Source of the DNA: a virus
Length of the DNA stretch: 27,008 nt
Direction: 5' to 3' (one strand)
IMG/VR virus record: IMGVR_UViG_3300017917_000847
Coordinates: 1 to 27,008 of that record
Shown here: piece after piece, positions 15,004 to 22,204 of the stretch
Layout: the number at the start of each line of letters is the position of its first letter
How positions within the stretch are numbered: the first letter of the stretch is position 1
The notes under the pieces: model-generated
What the model saw: only the letters and a program-made list of their open reading frames with translations
Databases searched by the model: none
Told to the model about the DNA's origin: nothing
Position numbers and translations under genes: made by a program

Positions 15004-16476
15004 TTATTTTTCCCAAGTTACTTTTTCAATAGTAAATGGATATTTTGCTTCTTTATAGAATTTTTTACGTTCTGTTAAATGTCTCTTGGCATATTTTGCT
15101 GTGCTTGTGACGTCCCAGATTTGTACGAAGTCTTTATCTTCCGCTTTTCTAATACCCCGTCCAATAGATTGGATAACGCGAACAAAGCTCTTTCCGGGTT
15201 CCAGAAGCACCAAATTGAAGATCCTAGGAATATTAAGACCCACAGCGGCCACACCGTAAGTTGCCACAATAACCTTATTAGTACTTGTTTTAATTTCGTC
15301 ATATTCTTCTTTTCTTTCTGCTAGTTTAACTTCGCCTGATATAAAGATTGAATCAGGTATTGAAGCCGCTAGATGTCTACCTGCATCTAGTCTATCTACT
15401 AGTATAAGTGTGTTACCGGATTCTTTAATTGACGAACATACTTTACTAATATAATCCATTCTGTCTTTATCAGACACTAGGTATTTTAATTCTTCTTGAT
15501 AGCTTCTAAATTCTTTAACGTCAATCATTTGTAAAATGTTAACGTGACATTGGCTCAACACCCCTCGCTCTTGAAGAGTGTGTGCTGATATGCGATTAAC
15601 AACCGGACCTAATGTTGCTAGGATGCTGTGGAAGTTAATATCTTCCTTTGGCACAGTACCAGTTAATCCCCAACGAATAGGAGCATTGGCTAAGTTTTGA
15701 CTTAATAGGTTCTTTAGAACATCGGCTTTGGCCATGTGTACTTCGTCGACGATTACGCATACAACGCCGTCTAATAATTCTGCCAATGTTAATATTTCTT
15801 CGTCTGTAACGTCTTTAGATTTCTTGTCAAGTATGTTTAAACTTTGCCAAGTACAGATAGTATGTGTCTTGTTTAGGTCTTTTCTATCGCCAAAATATAC
15901 GCCCGCATCTAGTCCTACATTAAGATAATCTTCTTCTGTTTGTACAACAAGACCTTTGTTAGGTACAATGACTAATGTTCGTCCATATGGCTCACAAAGT
16001 GCAGAAAGTGTGGCAGTAATAATTGTTTTACCAGCACCTGTTGCTAGTTCTTGGAGGCCTTGTAGGTTCTCCATAAAGTTATTAATTGCGTCTAATTGAT
16101 AATCACGTAGAACAATTGGCTCACCTGCTTTAGGATGACCTTCTGGCCATGTCTTGCCTTGGTCCGCCCAGTATTGGTCTGTAATCTTTTGGAATTGAAA
16201 ATTATGAGTTTGTCTTTGGTCGTCAATTTCTGCAACATCAACACCACACTCTTCTATCACAGCTAGAATAACATCGAGGTGATTCAAATATCCATTTCCG
16301 CCTAGGCCAAAAAATGTCGTGGTGCCATCCCATCTGCCTAATTTGTATTGAGGCATATGACGAGCATAAGGTAATTCAAATTTTAACTTGTTAGAAATCT
16401 TTCGACGGACTTCTACTGCAAGACCCTCGATTTTTATGTTTACTTCGTCTCTAATTACGATTTTACAACTGGGCAA
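15004..16476 (-). CDS. uvsW: UvsW-type SF2 helicase
   Basis: This ATP-dependent helicase remodels recombination intermediates and stalled forks and unwinds R-loops, in T4 switching origin-dependent to recombination-dependent replication. The length of 490 aa fits (T4 UvsW 503 aa). The N-terminal domain (about 1-115) includes a GRWDG motif like T4 UvsW. Motor motifs follow: LRDYQ (Q-like, 123-127), ATGAGKT (Walker A, 145-151), DEVH (244-247), GLTGT (motif III, near 274) and QSIGRGIRK (motif VI, near 445). It starts with TTG at 16476 behind an AGGAG Shine-Dalgarno 9 bases upstream and overlaps the 415-aa gene by 14 bases. A rare start codon inside an overlap suggests reduced, coupled translation. 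It probably shares the promoter at 17717-17744. Confidence 0.93.
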   Translation of the reverse strand: MPSCKIVIRDEVNIKIEGLAVEVRRKISNKLKFELPYARHMPQYKLGRWDGTTTFFGLGGNGYLNHLDVILAVIEECGVDVAEIDDQRQTHNFQFQKITDQYWADQGKTWPEGHPKAGEPIVLRDYQLDAINNFMENLQGLQELATGAGKTIITATLSALCEPYGRTLVIVPNKGLVVQTEEDYLNVGLDAGVYFGDRKDLNKTHTICTWQSLNILDKKSKDVTDEEILTLAELLDGVVCVIVDEVHMAKADVLKNLLSQNLANAPIRWGLTGTVPKEDINFHSILATLGPVVNRISAHTLQERGVLSQCHVNILQMIDVKEFRSYQEELKYLVSDKDRMDYISKVCSSIKESGNTLILVDRLDAGRHLAASIPDSIFISGEVKLAERKEEYDEIKTSTNKVIVATYGVAAVGLNIPRIFNLVLLEPGKSFVRVIQSIGRGIRKAEDKDFVQIWDVTSTAKYAKRHLTERKKFYKEAKYPFTIEKVTWEK

Positions 16477-17710
16477 TTTGTCTTGCTCCTTTTACTTTAT
16501 TATGTCTTACGAGTACTGAAGTATTATAATAATAAACTGTAGAAATGTCATCCAGAAAGGCAGATGTTTTTCCAAAGTCATGTTGACTCATCATTATTGC
16601 GGCATAAGGTTTCCAGGCCGCTTTTAGTAAAGGCTTAGGAATCTTGTTTTTTGCGATAAAAACTACCTTTGTATTAGAGCCTATATAATTATTTAAGTTG
16701 TTATCCTTGACAAATTGGGTAAACTCGTTAAAATTTTTATGTCCTTTATCGACTCTAAAAAATACTGTCATGTCCTGATTTGAAATTTTCTTACTCAACG
16801 CAGAATACATGGAAAAAACCTGGTCATAAGCCCTATGATCTTCATCAACTAGCACTAACATTGGCCATTGATCAAGTGTATCAATTACATCCACAATTTT
16901 TTCACAGTCGTACGATTTAGGATCAATTCTAAATCTAGTCGAGCCATGAGACAAAATATTTTTTATTAAATCGTTAGGTGCTTGATTTCCAATTTTTTCC
17001 AAAATTTCCTGATTTTTATGGTAGATACCACAATTTTTCAGTTTTTCAATATACCTTAAAAAATTAGCCTTTGTCTCATCTGAAATATTTTTTTCAATGT
17101 AGTCGTAGCAATGCTTGTTGGCATTTTTTACAACCACTTGGTTTTCTTCTAGACCAACGTATGGGGCAAAATTATCAGGATTTTCCAGGATTTTTTCAAT
17201 TTCTTGGTAAATTTCCAATAGCTCAGTACTAATAGTGAAATCACTATCAACAAACTCACCAATGAGGTTCAAAATATTAATTTCGCTAATTGGAATTTCG
17301 CGTGTCATGGCTTTGTCAACGTATTCGCCAATCATGCTATTTTCAATTTTTGACCATTTTTCCTGAAAAATCTTGGATCTAGTGCCTTTTACTAAAATAA
17401 TAGGTTTTCCATCTTCATTTTTTTCAAAAGAAATTGTTTGACTGCGATCAATTTCTCGTAGCGGCAGTCTTAATGGTTTTGTCAACAACATAGTTTCAAT
17501 GTCTATGTTATTTTTTTCCAAATTTCCTTGATATTTTTTGATTTTTTTCAAAGATAAGTCGAGTTGACGGTCAGTAAGAGCAATTCCATTGGCAACTTGT
17601 CTGCCAATGCTCTTAATCAAATTCTTTTCGTTATGATCTATTCGTATATTAATAATACGAGGACGAATTCCTGCCAAAATTTCGATGGCATCTTCAATAG
17701 TATGACTCAT
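16463..17710 (-). CDS. Unknown 415-aa protein, first gene of the uvsW operon
   Basis: I do not recognise this family. The N-terminal half is helical and charged, rich in Lys, Glu, Ile and Asn. The C-terminal half has alternating hydrophobic strands (MLVLVDEDH near residues 285-293, then TVFFRVD, then TKVVFIA), which suggests an alpha/beta or Rossmann-like fold. No Walker A motif is present. The gene looks more A-rich on its coding strand than its neighbours, with many AAAAAT runs, which hints at separate ancestry. There is no Shine-Dalgarno. A consensus sigma70-type promoter lies so close that the predicted +1 is the A of the ATG. The stop overlaps uvsW by 14 bases, so a role linked to UvsW (recombination, fork processing) is plausible but unproven. 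Confidence 0.75.
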   Translation of the reverse strand: MSHTIEDAIEILAGIRPRIINIRIDHNEKNLIKSIGRQVANGIALTDRQLDLSLKKIKKYQGNLEKNNIDIETMLLTKPLRLPLREIDRSQTISFEKNEDGKPIILVKGTRSKIFQEKWSKIENSMIGEYVDKAMTREIPISEINILNLIGEFVDSDFTISTELLEIYQEIEKILENPDNFAPYVGLEENQVVVKNANKHCYDYIEKNISDETKANFLRYIEKLKNCGIYHKNQEILEKIGNQAPNDLIKNILSHGSTRFRIDPKSYDCEKIVDVIDTLDQWPMLVLVDEDHRAYDQVFSMYSALSKKISNQDMTVFFRVDKGHKNFNEFTQFVKDNNLNNYIGSNTKVVFIAKNKIPKPLLKAAWKPYAAIMMSQHDFGKTSAFLDDISTVYYYNTSVLVRHNKVKGARQIAQL

Positions 17711-17716
17711 AACTAT

Positions 17717-17744
17717 ATTATACAGGGTTTTTTACAAAAGTCAA
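17717..17744 (-). promoter_or_regulatory. Consensus sigma70-type promoter, leaderless geometry
   Basis: Leftward TTGACT (17739-17744) and TATAAT (17717-17722) are separated by 16 bases. This is the best host-type promoter I found by eye. If the -10 hexamer ends at -7, +1 falls at 17710, the A of the ATG of the 415-aa gene. It overlaps the region just after the hairpin that follows uvsY, so it restarts transcription after that block. It would serve as an early promoter read by the unmodified host RNA polymerase. Confidence 0.8.
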
Positions 17745-17747
17745 GAG

Positions 17748-17773
17748 AAAGGTTGCATATTTCAGCAACCTTT
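17748..17773 (-). terminator. Probable terminator after uvsY
   Basis: AAAGGTTGC (17748-17756) pairs perfectly with GCAACCTTT (17765-17773) around an 8-base loop. Read leftward the stem ends in TTT and is followed by CTCTTGAC, so the T-run is short. The hairpin begins 5 bases after the uvsY stop and abuts the -35 of the next promoter. Termination is probably partial. Read rightward the T-run is better, but no rightward gene ends here. Confidence 0.55.
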
Positions 17774-17777
17774 TCTT

Positions 17778-18230
17778 TTACAACCTGGCGTCTTCCATAC
17801 CAGCAACACGTAATTTTACAATGTTTGTAATTTGCCATTGTTTTTGATCAAGTGCTTTGGTAATGCCTAACCATTTATTTCGAAGTAGAGCAAATTCATT
17901 GATAATTTTTTCCATATCAACAACATCCGCTTCGCCTTCGACATATTTTTCAACATCTCGACTGCTTAGTGCTCTAGCATAACTTTCCAGATACTTTCTA
18001 AAGTGGCTACTTTTCAATCTTCGTAGTTCAATATTCAAATATTCTAGAATTGCTTCAATTTCTTGTAATTGATTGAAACGTTGCTCCACGATGCCTGGCA
18101 TACTCGCCGCGGCTTTCTCTAAATTACCCGTTATACGGCATTCATCTCTTGCGGCAATCAGCTCTTTTTCAAAGTAATCCACTGCATCGGGGATATTGCC
18201 AATATCTTTAGCAACTTTGTTATACCACAC
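17778..18230 (-). CDS. uvsY: UvsY-like recombination mediator
   Basis: UvsY helps load UvsX onto ssDNA covered by gp32. The 150-aa length is near T4 UvsY (137 aa). The protein is helical and strongly charged, and the C-terminal pattern (WLGITKALD, then an INTERVAL, then IVKLRVAGMEDARL at the end) resembles the conserved T4 C-terminus around its last 35 residues. It starts with GTG at 18230, supported by GAGGAA a few bases upstream inside the acidic gene's end. An ATG is not available nearby. It lies 2 bases after the 84-aa gene, in the order uvsX, acidic protein, uvsY, which is the main contextual support. Confidence 0.8.
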   Translation of the reverse strand: MWYNKVAKDIGNIPDAVDYFEKELIAARDECRITGNLEKAAASMPGIVEQRFNQLQEIEAILEYLNIELRRLKSSHFRKYLESYARALSSRDVEKYVEGEADVVDMEKIINEFALLRNKWLGITKALDQKQWQITNIVKLRVAGMEDARL

Positions 18231-18232
18231 AG

Positions 18233-18487
18233 TTATTCCTCATCAGAATCGTAATCTTCTGACTCGTAATCTACATCTTCCTCTTCGCCGTCCCAGTCAT
18301 CGAGGTAATACTCAATGGCAGTATCCAAATCTTCGTCACCGCCTAAGGCAGCTTTGAAAACATGGTCGGCTACACCGTTGTCAGCAAGGATGTCAACATA
18401 CTTACTGGCAACAGTTTCAATGGCTTTCTTGTCAAAAAATTCTTTCAGTCCAGTCCAGATGTCGATAATGTGGTCTTCGTTAATCAT
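18233..18487 (-). CDS. Acidic hypothetical protein between uvsX and uvsY (84 aa)
   Basis: The function is not known to me. Residues 1-50 look helical (MINEDHIIDIWTGL start), and the C-terminal third is almost all Asp, Glu, Tyr and Ser, so it is strongly negative and probably disordered. The start overlaps uvsX as ATGA and uvsY follows after 2 bases, so the three are made together. The negative tail might mimic DNA or bind basic recombination proteins, as the acidic tail of gp32 does for its partners. That is inference from charge and position only. Confidence 0.72.
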   Translation of the reverse strand: MINEDHIIDIWTGLKEFFDKKAIETVASKYVDILADNGVADHVFKAALGGDEDLDTAIEYYLDDWDGEEEDVDYESEDYDSDEE

Positions 18488-19545
18488 TCTAAGATTTCTC
18501 CAGTTTCTTGGTCAATGATAGTTGGTACTGCTGTATCGTCAAATTCAAGCATGATCTTGTCGAGGCCGCCTTCTTCATTGCGATCCCATTCTTTGCGATA
18601 CATCTTTAATTCTGTACCATCTTTAGAAACGTATTTAAGTCGATTACCGTCTTTTGTGAGAATACCTTTGGCTTCACATAGATCAACAAGGCCGCTGTAA
18701 GGACTCATGCCAGTAGCATAAGGAATTTCAACTTGTACTGATTCAAATGGCTTTGCATAACGTGTCTTCATGATTTTACATGCGGCACGAATACCATTTA
18801 CAGTAGTAGTCTTATTACCATCTGCGTCTGTCTTGAGCTTTAACTTACGCATAGCAATAACAATAGAACTTGCGTAGATAAAACCTTGACCACCTGAGAT
18901 CTTGTCATCTGGATCGAACATGTCCTGGCTTGCGTATGTGTGATTAGTACAAACTAAACCAACATTGTAGCTACCAAACATATTAACACAGTTACGAACT
19001 AGTGCTGTCAGTGCCTTAGGCTTACGGCCCATATCACCTTTTAAGTCACCTGCTTCAAACTGGTTTAAGTCAGTTGGGGTTAACAACATACCCAATGAGT
19101 CGATAACGAAAAGAACCTTAGGACGTTCTTCCATTGCTTTGTATTCTTTCATAAACTCACTGATAGTTTTAGCTACGTCATCGATCATAGCCATATTGAG
19201 TTTAAGAAGTTTATCTTGGCTTGTATCTACACCTAATGCGTGTAACCAAGATTCGTCAAGAGCGTTTTCGCTATCAATTAAGATAACATAAATGCCTTGC
19301 TCTTGTGCGTGTCTTACAATGTTACCTGAACAGATATATGATTTACCTGCACCAGATTCACCTGCAAGAACTGTAACTTTACCTAGTGGAACACCTTTGT
19401 TAAAGTCACTGCTGATTAGATAGTTTAAGGCATAATTGCCTGTAGAGATCCAGTCTGTTGGATCATTAAAACCGACACCAAGTCCATCAATACTTTTTGT
19501 CAGAGTCTTTCTGAATTTCGAAAGGTCAAATGCTTTCGTAGCCAT
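18484..19545 (-). CDS. uvsX: UvsX, RecA-like recombinase
   Basis: UvsX forms filaments on ssDNA and drives strand invasion, feeding recombination-dependent replication and repair. The length of 353 aa fits the family (T4 391 aa). Walker A is GESGAGKS (62-69), the Walker B region is VLFVIDS (144-150), and a SGGQGF segment near 210 corresponds to the DNA-binding loop area. The start at 19545 has an AAGGAG Shine-Dalgarno with good spacing. The gene lies after gp32 and a C(UUCG)G hairpin, and before the acidic 84-aa gene and uvsY. Co-transcription with both is likely. Confidence 0.95.
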   Translation of the reverse strand: MATKAFDLSKFRKTLTKSIDGLGVGFNDPTDWISTGNYALNYLISSDFNKGVPLGKVTVLAGESGAGKSYICSGNIVRHAQEQGIYVILIDSENALDESWLHALGVDTSQDKLLKLNMAMIDDVAKTISEFMKEYKAMEERPKVLFVIDSLGMLLTPTDLNQFEAGDLKGDMGRKPKALTALVRNCVNMFGSYNVGLVCTNHTYASQDMFDPDDKISGGQGFIYASSIVIAMRKLKLKTDADGNKTTTVNGIRAACKIMKTRYAKPFESVQVEIPYATGMSPYSGLVDLCEAKGILTKDGNRLKYVSKDGTELKMYRKEWDRNEEGGLDKIMLEFDDTAVPTIIDQETGEILE

Positions 19546-19571
19546 ACGTTCTCCTTGTGCTTATAGTTATG

Positions 19572-19593
19572 AGAAGGAGCCGAAGCTCCTTCT
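19572..19593 (-). terminator. C(UUCG)G hairpin between gp32 and uvsX
   Basis: AGAAGGAGC (19572-19580) and GCTCCTTCT (19585-19593) form a perfect 9-bp stem. Read leftward the loop is TTCG closed by C-G, the extra-stable tetraloop that T4 uses often. It begins 9 bases after the gp32 stop. No T-run follows, so it may act as an mRNA 3' end stabiliser or attenuator that lowers uvsX relative to gp32, not as a full terminator. Confidence 0.65.
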
Positions 19594-19601
19594 ATTCTTG
19601 A

Positions 19602-20570
19602 TTACTGCTTTTGACGATTACGGATCATTGCAAGAATGTCTTCTGCACGACCGCTACCACCACTAGCTTCTGCTTTTGGAGCAGACTGCACTGGAGCACT
19701 ACGAACTGGTGCTTCATCTGGATCAACTGTGTCGTCTGCTGGAGCAGCCGAAGTTGACTTGTTAGGATCACCGGTTACTTGTCCCATACCGGCTGGGCGG
19801 AAATACTGACCCCATGCTTCTTTGTCGAACGGCTCACCGTCAACTGATGCTTGGAACATTTCCTTGATAACTTTGAGCTCAACATCACCTGGCTTCTTAG
19901 GCAAGAAGTCTTGTAAGTTAAACAAGCCATGTGCCTTAACTGCGTCAAGTTCTGAGTCAGTTAATGGACGCTCACGACGGCTCCACTTACTAGTAGAGTA
20001 GTCTGCGTAACCACCTTTGCTTGTCTTAACCAACTTGAAGTCAACACCACGTGCGAAGTCTGTTGGCAATTCTTCCAACTCTGGGTCAACTAATGCTGAC
20101 TTGATCAATTGGAAAATTTGAGGACCGATAATGAATCGGCGAATTGGATTTTCTGGAGTACCATCTTCCTTCAAACCATCGTCTACAACAAAGCCTTGGA
20201 AAATGTATGAACGCTTCTTCCAATACTTACGACCCATGTCTTCCAAAGACTTGTCCTTAAACCAACCACGGACTTCGCTTAGGATAGGGCAAGTTTCGCC
20301 GTACATTTCCATACAAGGTACTTGAACTTGTACTGGACGTGAGTCGGTTTCACCCTTAACACCTGCGAAAGGTAGTTTGATCATTAGGCGTTCTGCCCAG
20401 AAGAATGTGTTGTTTGAGTCGCCATCTGGAAGGAATCTTACTGTAGACTCTTTGCCCTGCTCGAGGTTCCAAAATGGATAGATTGCGTTGTCACCAACGG
20501 GACGGTCACCGCCGCCTGCTTTGTTTTCTTGTGCCTGAAGTTTTGCACGGATTTCTGCTAATGTGGCCAT
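19602..20570 (-). CDS. 32: Single-stranded DNA-binding protein, T4 gp32-like
   Basis: This protein coats ssDNA and organises replication and recombination. I chose the ATG at 20570 (MATLAEIRAKLQ, 322 aa), which has GGAG 7 bases before it. The longer reading from 20660 runs through a terminator and leader. T4 gp32 has 301 aa. The N-terminal segment is Lys/Arg-bearing, as needed for cooperativity. The core (about 30-235) contains FLPDGD, then Cys86 and Cys94 in VPCMEMYGETCP where T4 has its zinc site, but the other zinc ligands are not evident, so the zinc site seems reduced or lost. The C-terminal tail is Pro/Ala/Ser-rich and ends in a basic helix. A leader hairpin at 20612-20631 may serve autoregulation. 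Confidence 0.9.
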   Translation of the reverse strand: MATLAEIRAKLQAQENKAGGGDRPVGDNAIYPFWNLEQGKESTVRFLPDGDSNNTFFWAERLMIKLPFAGVKGETDSRPVQVQVPCMEMYGETCPILSEVRGWFKDKSLEDMGRKYWKKRSYIFQGFVVDDGLKEDGTPENPIRRFIIGPQIFQLIKSALVDPELEELPTDFARGVDFKLVKTSKGGYADYSTSKWSRRERPLTDSELDAVKAHGLFNLQDFLPKKPGDVELKVIKEMFQASVDGEPFDKEAWGQYFRPAGMGQVTGDPNKSTSAAPADDTVDPDEAPVRSAPVQSAPKAEASGGSGRAEDILAMIRNRQKQ

Positions 20571-20611
20571 AATATTTCTCCTATTGTTATGCCTGTTTTT
20601 GCCTTTATATT

Positions 20612-20631
20612 GTTTTACACCAATGTAAAAC
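20612..20631 (-). promoter_or_regulatory. Leader inverted repeat upstream of gene 32
   Basis: GTTTTACA (20612-20619) and TGTAAAAC (20624-20631) form a perfect 8-bp hairpin with a 4-base loop, 42-61 bases before the ATG. It is followed by an A-rich, little-structured leader. T4 gp32 represses its own translation by binding a pseudoknot in about the same position. A pseudoknot is not obvious here. An alternative is a DNA operator, since TATAAA at 20604-20609 could be a -10 with a poor -35. Confidence 0.5.
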
Positions 20632-20632
20632 A

Positions 20633-20664
20633 AAAAGTGCATACATGTTATTGTACGCACTTTT
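20633..20664 (-). terminator. Rho-independent terminator after the 491-aa gene
   Basis: AAAAGTGC (20633-20640) and GCACTTTT (20657-20664) pair, with an additional four inner pairs (20642-20645 with 20652-20655) and a 6-base loop. Read leftward the stem is followed by TTTTTG and TTTTAC. It lies about 50 bases after the stop at 20716 and just before the gp32 leader, so gp32 needs its own promoter. Confidence 0.8.
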
Positions 20665-20715
20665 ATTTAGTATTGCAACATCAAACCACCCTTAAATGTG
20701 GTCGATATTACCGTT

Positions 20716-22191
20716 TTAGTATTTTGCTAGTTCTTTAATACGAGCTAATGAGTCTAGCATAGGATCTGCTTGAACTGTTGGAGCCACTGGCTGTTCTTGC
20801 ATAGTCGGTGCTCCCATTCCTTGTGTCTTGGCACTTAGTTTCTCAACTACATAATGAGCAAATTGTCCAGCTTGTTCGCCGAACTTCTTTTCACATGCAA
20901 TCTTAACACCTTCTTCGCCACGTGGGAAAGTTCCAGTCTGTGCATCATACATAGATTGAATGAACTCAACTACTTCTTGTGTAATTGGGCCTTGTTGTGG
21001 CTCTGCAGATTCGCCATGTGAGTGATCATCACATGAGCATGGATCTTCGTGACATGTCGGACATGCCTTTTCAAATTGCAAAGCACCAATTTCATTTACT
21101 GTCTTTTCAAAGTCAACAAACATACTGTGCTCGTCCATATCTTTGCTCTTGTCTTCGCATGAGCATGGATCTTCGTTACATACTGAGCAAGTAGATTCTT
21201 CATTTACTAGGTCTTCATAGTTTAATTCGCCTTCGCGCTTTTCACTTACTAGTTTGTAAATGTATGGGAATACACTCTTTAGTTCTTCGTTGAATGTACG
21301 AATAGTTAGTGCATCTACCCAGCTGTTGACCATGTCTTCAGGAACTTCTTGTGACTCAGTTGGTGCAAAACTTTCACGGAAACTTTCATAATTTGATTGC
21401 TTCTGAAGGCTCGCAACTTCTTGTTTAACTGCTTCAATTCGTTCTGCAACACGCTCGTTGATGTCTCCCATAGCTTCTGCTACTAGACCAGAGCGGTGTG
21501 TATAATTTTTAAATTGACGGAGTTTGCTTAGTTCCTCGCTCAATCCAGAAATATGTGAACCAATTGGATCATATGGATTGCCGCCATTGGCTACGTGTAC
21601 TGCCATTGCACGAGCACCGTTCAAATGCTTTGCTGGGTAACGGAAACGTTCACCTGTTGAGCTTTCAATGTAGATACTTTCGATACGCTGTGTGCGGCCA
21701 GCTGGATTATTGTAATTTACAGGTGCGCTGTGCTTGACAATAATTTTAGCCTCACCTACGTCTTGGTAACTAGTCTTGCTTGTACCAAATAGTTTCGATT
21801 CACTCATTTTTTCTTCTCCGGTCTTTTGTGCTAGGTATTCGTAGTCGCGTTTGTCTAAATTTGATTTAGCGATATCGCGTGTGTCAAAAGTGAGCAAGTT
21901 TTTTCTTGCAAACTGTCGTAATTCTTTTAAAAAATCAAACCAATCATTTCTAACTTCTTCTGCTTCTCCGTCGCACATTGCTTCGTCATAGATTACAGTT
22001 AAGGCGCCGTCGTCAACTTTTAAGTTAACTCTGCCTAAGTTGTGGCCGGAAACTGTATATGTTATATCAAAAAATCGTGCTTCTTCTGGGTCAGTAGTTA
22101 CAGCACCCTCTTTATCCCCCATAGAGATTTTAGAGAAGCGGCTGCGAACTTTGTTAAACAAATCAGTCGAAATAGTGGTCAAGTCTTTCAT
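20716..22191 (-). CDS. Unknown 491-aa protein with duplicated Cys cluster
   Basis: I do not recognise the function. The N-terminal 150 residues are mixed alpha/beta. Residues about 215-315 are helical and look coiled-coil-like. Then come two copies of a Cys cluster, C335-x2-C338-x4-C343-x-C345 and C377-x2-C380-x4-C385-x-C387, both with EDPCSC, the second followed by Asp and His. These are likely metal-binding modules. The C-terminus is Gln/Pro-rich before a helical end. It follows gp17 by 11 bases, carries a late-type promoter at 22197-22204 and no Shine-Dalgarno, and is closed by a terminator. Late expression and position suggest a virion or assembly protein. An internal ATG at codon 24 lacks a Shine-Dalgarno too, so I kept the first. 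Confidence 0.75.
   Translation of the reverse strand: MKDLTTISTDLFNKVRSRFSKISMGDKEGAVTTDPEEARFFDITYTVSGHNLGRVNLKVDDGALTVIYDEAMCDGEAEEVRNDWFDFLKELRQFARKNLLTFDTRDIAKSNLDKRDYEYLAQKTGEEKMSESKLFGTSKTSYQDVGEAKIIVKHSAPVNYNNPAGRTQRIESIYIESSTGERFRYPAKHLNGARAMAVHVANGGNPYDPIGSHISGLSEELSKLRQFKNYTHRSGLVAEAMGDINERVAERIEAVKQEVASLQKQSNYESFRESFAPTESQEVPEDMVNSWVDALTIRTFNEELKSVFPYIYKLVSEKREGELNYEDLVNEESTCSVCNEDPCSCEDKSKDMDEHSMFVDFEKTVNEIGALQFEKACPTCHEDPCSCDDHSHGESAEPQQGPITQEVVEFIQSMYDAQTGTFPRGEEGVKIACEKKFGEQAGQFAHYVVEKLSAKTQGMGAPTMQEQPVAPTVQADPMLDSLARIKELAKY
21032..21176. repeat. Intragenic direct repeat, 19 bases, 126-base period
   Basis: CATGAGCATGGATCTTCGT occurs at 21032-21050 and 21158-21176. The period is exactly 42 codons and the repeat encodes part of the EDPCSC Cys cluster in both copies. 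Identity at the DNA level, beyond what the protein requires, suggests a fairly recent duplication or gene conversion. Confidence 0.85.
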
Positions 22192-22196
22192 AGTAG

Positions 22197-22204
22197 TATT
22201 TATT
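22197..22204 (-). promoter_or_regulatory. T4-type late promoter touching a start codon (AATAAATA)
   Basis: Leftward AATAAATACTACT is followed directly by the ATG at 22191. With T4 late geometry (TATAAATA from -13 to -6), +1 is the A of that ATG. The element overlaps the stop of gp17 (22203-22205). Its core ATAAATACTA is shared with the fibre promoters. No Shine-Dalgarno is present, which fits a leaderless late mRNA. Confidence 0.7.

Noticed and set aside
20604-20632. A sigma70 promoter for gene 32
   Set aside because: TATAAA is a fair -10, but the candidate -35 hexamers match poorly or have a spacing of 14. I did not list it as a feature.
20571-20660. N-terminal extension of gp32
   Set aside because: The extra codons are the leader and terminator stem. 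The ATG at 20570 has a good GGAG and gives a family-like N-terminus.
20661-20672. TTATTTAGTA as another late promoter near gp32
   Set aside because: Leftward ACTAAATA departs from TATAAATA at three positions and lies before a terminator stem, so it would have no gene to serve.
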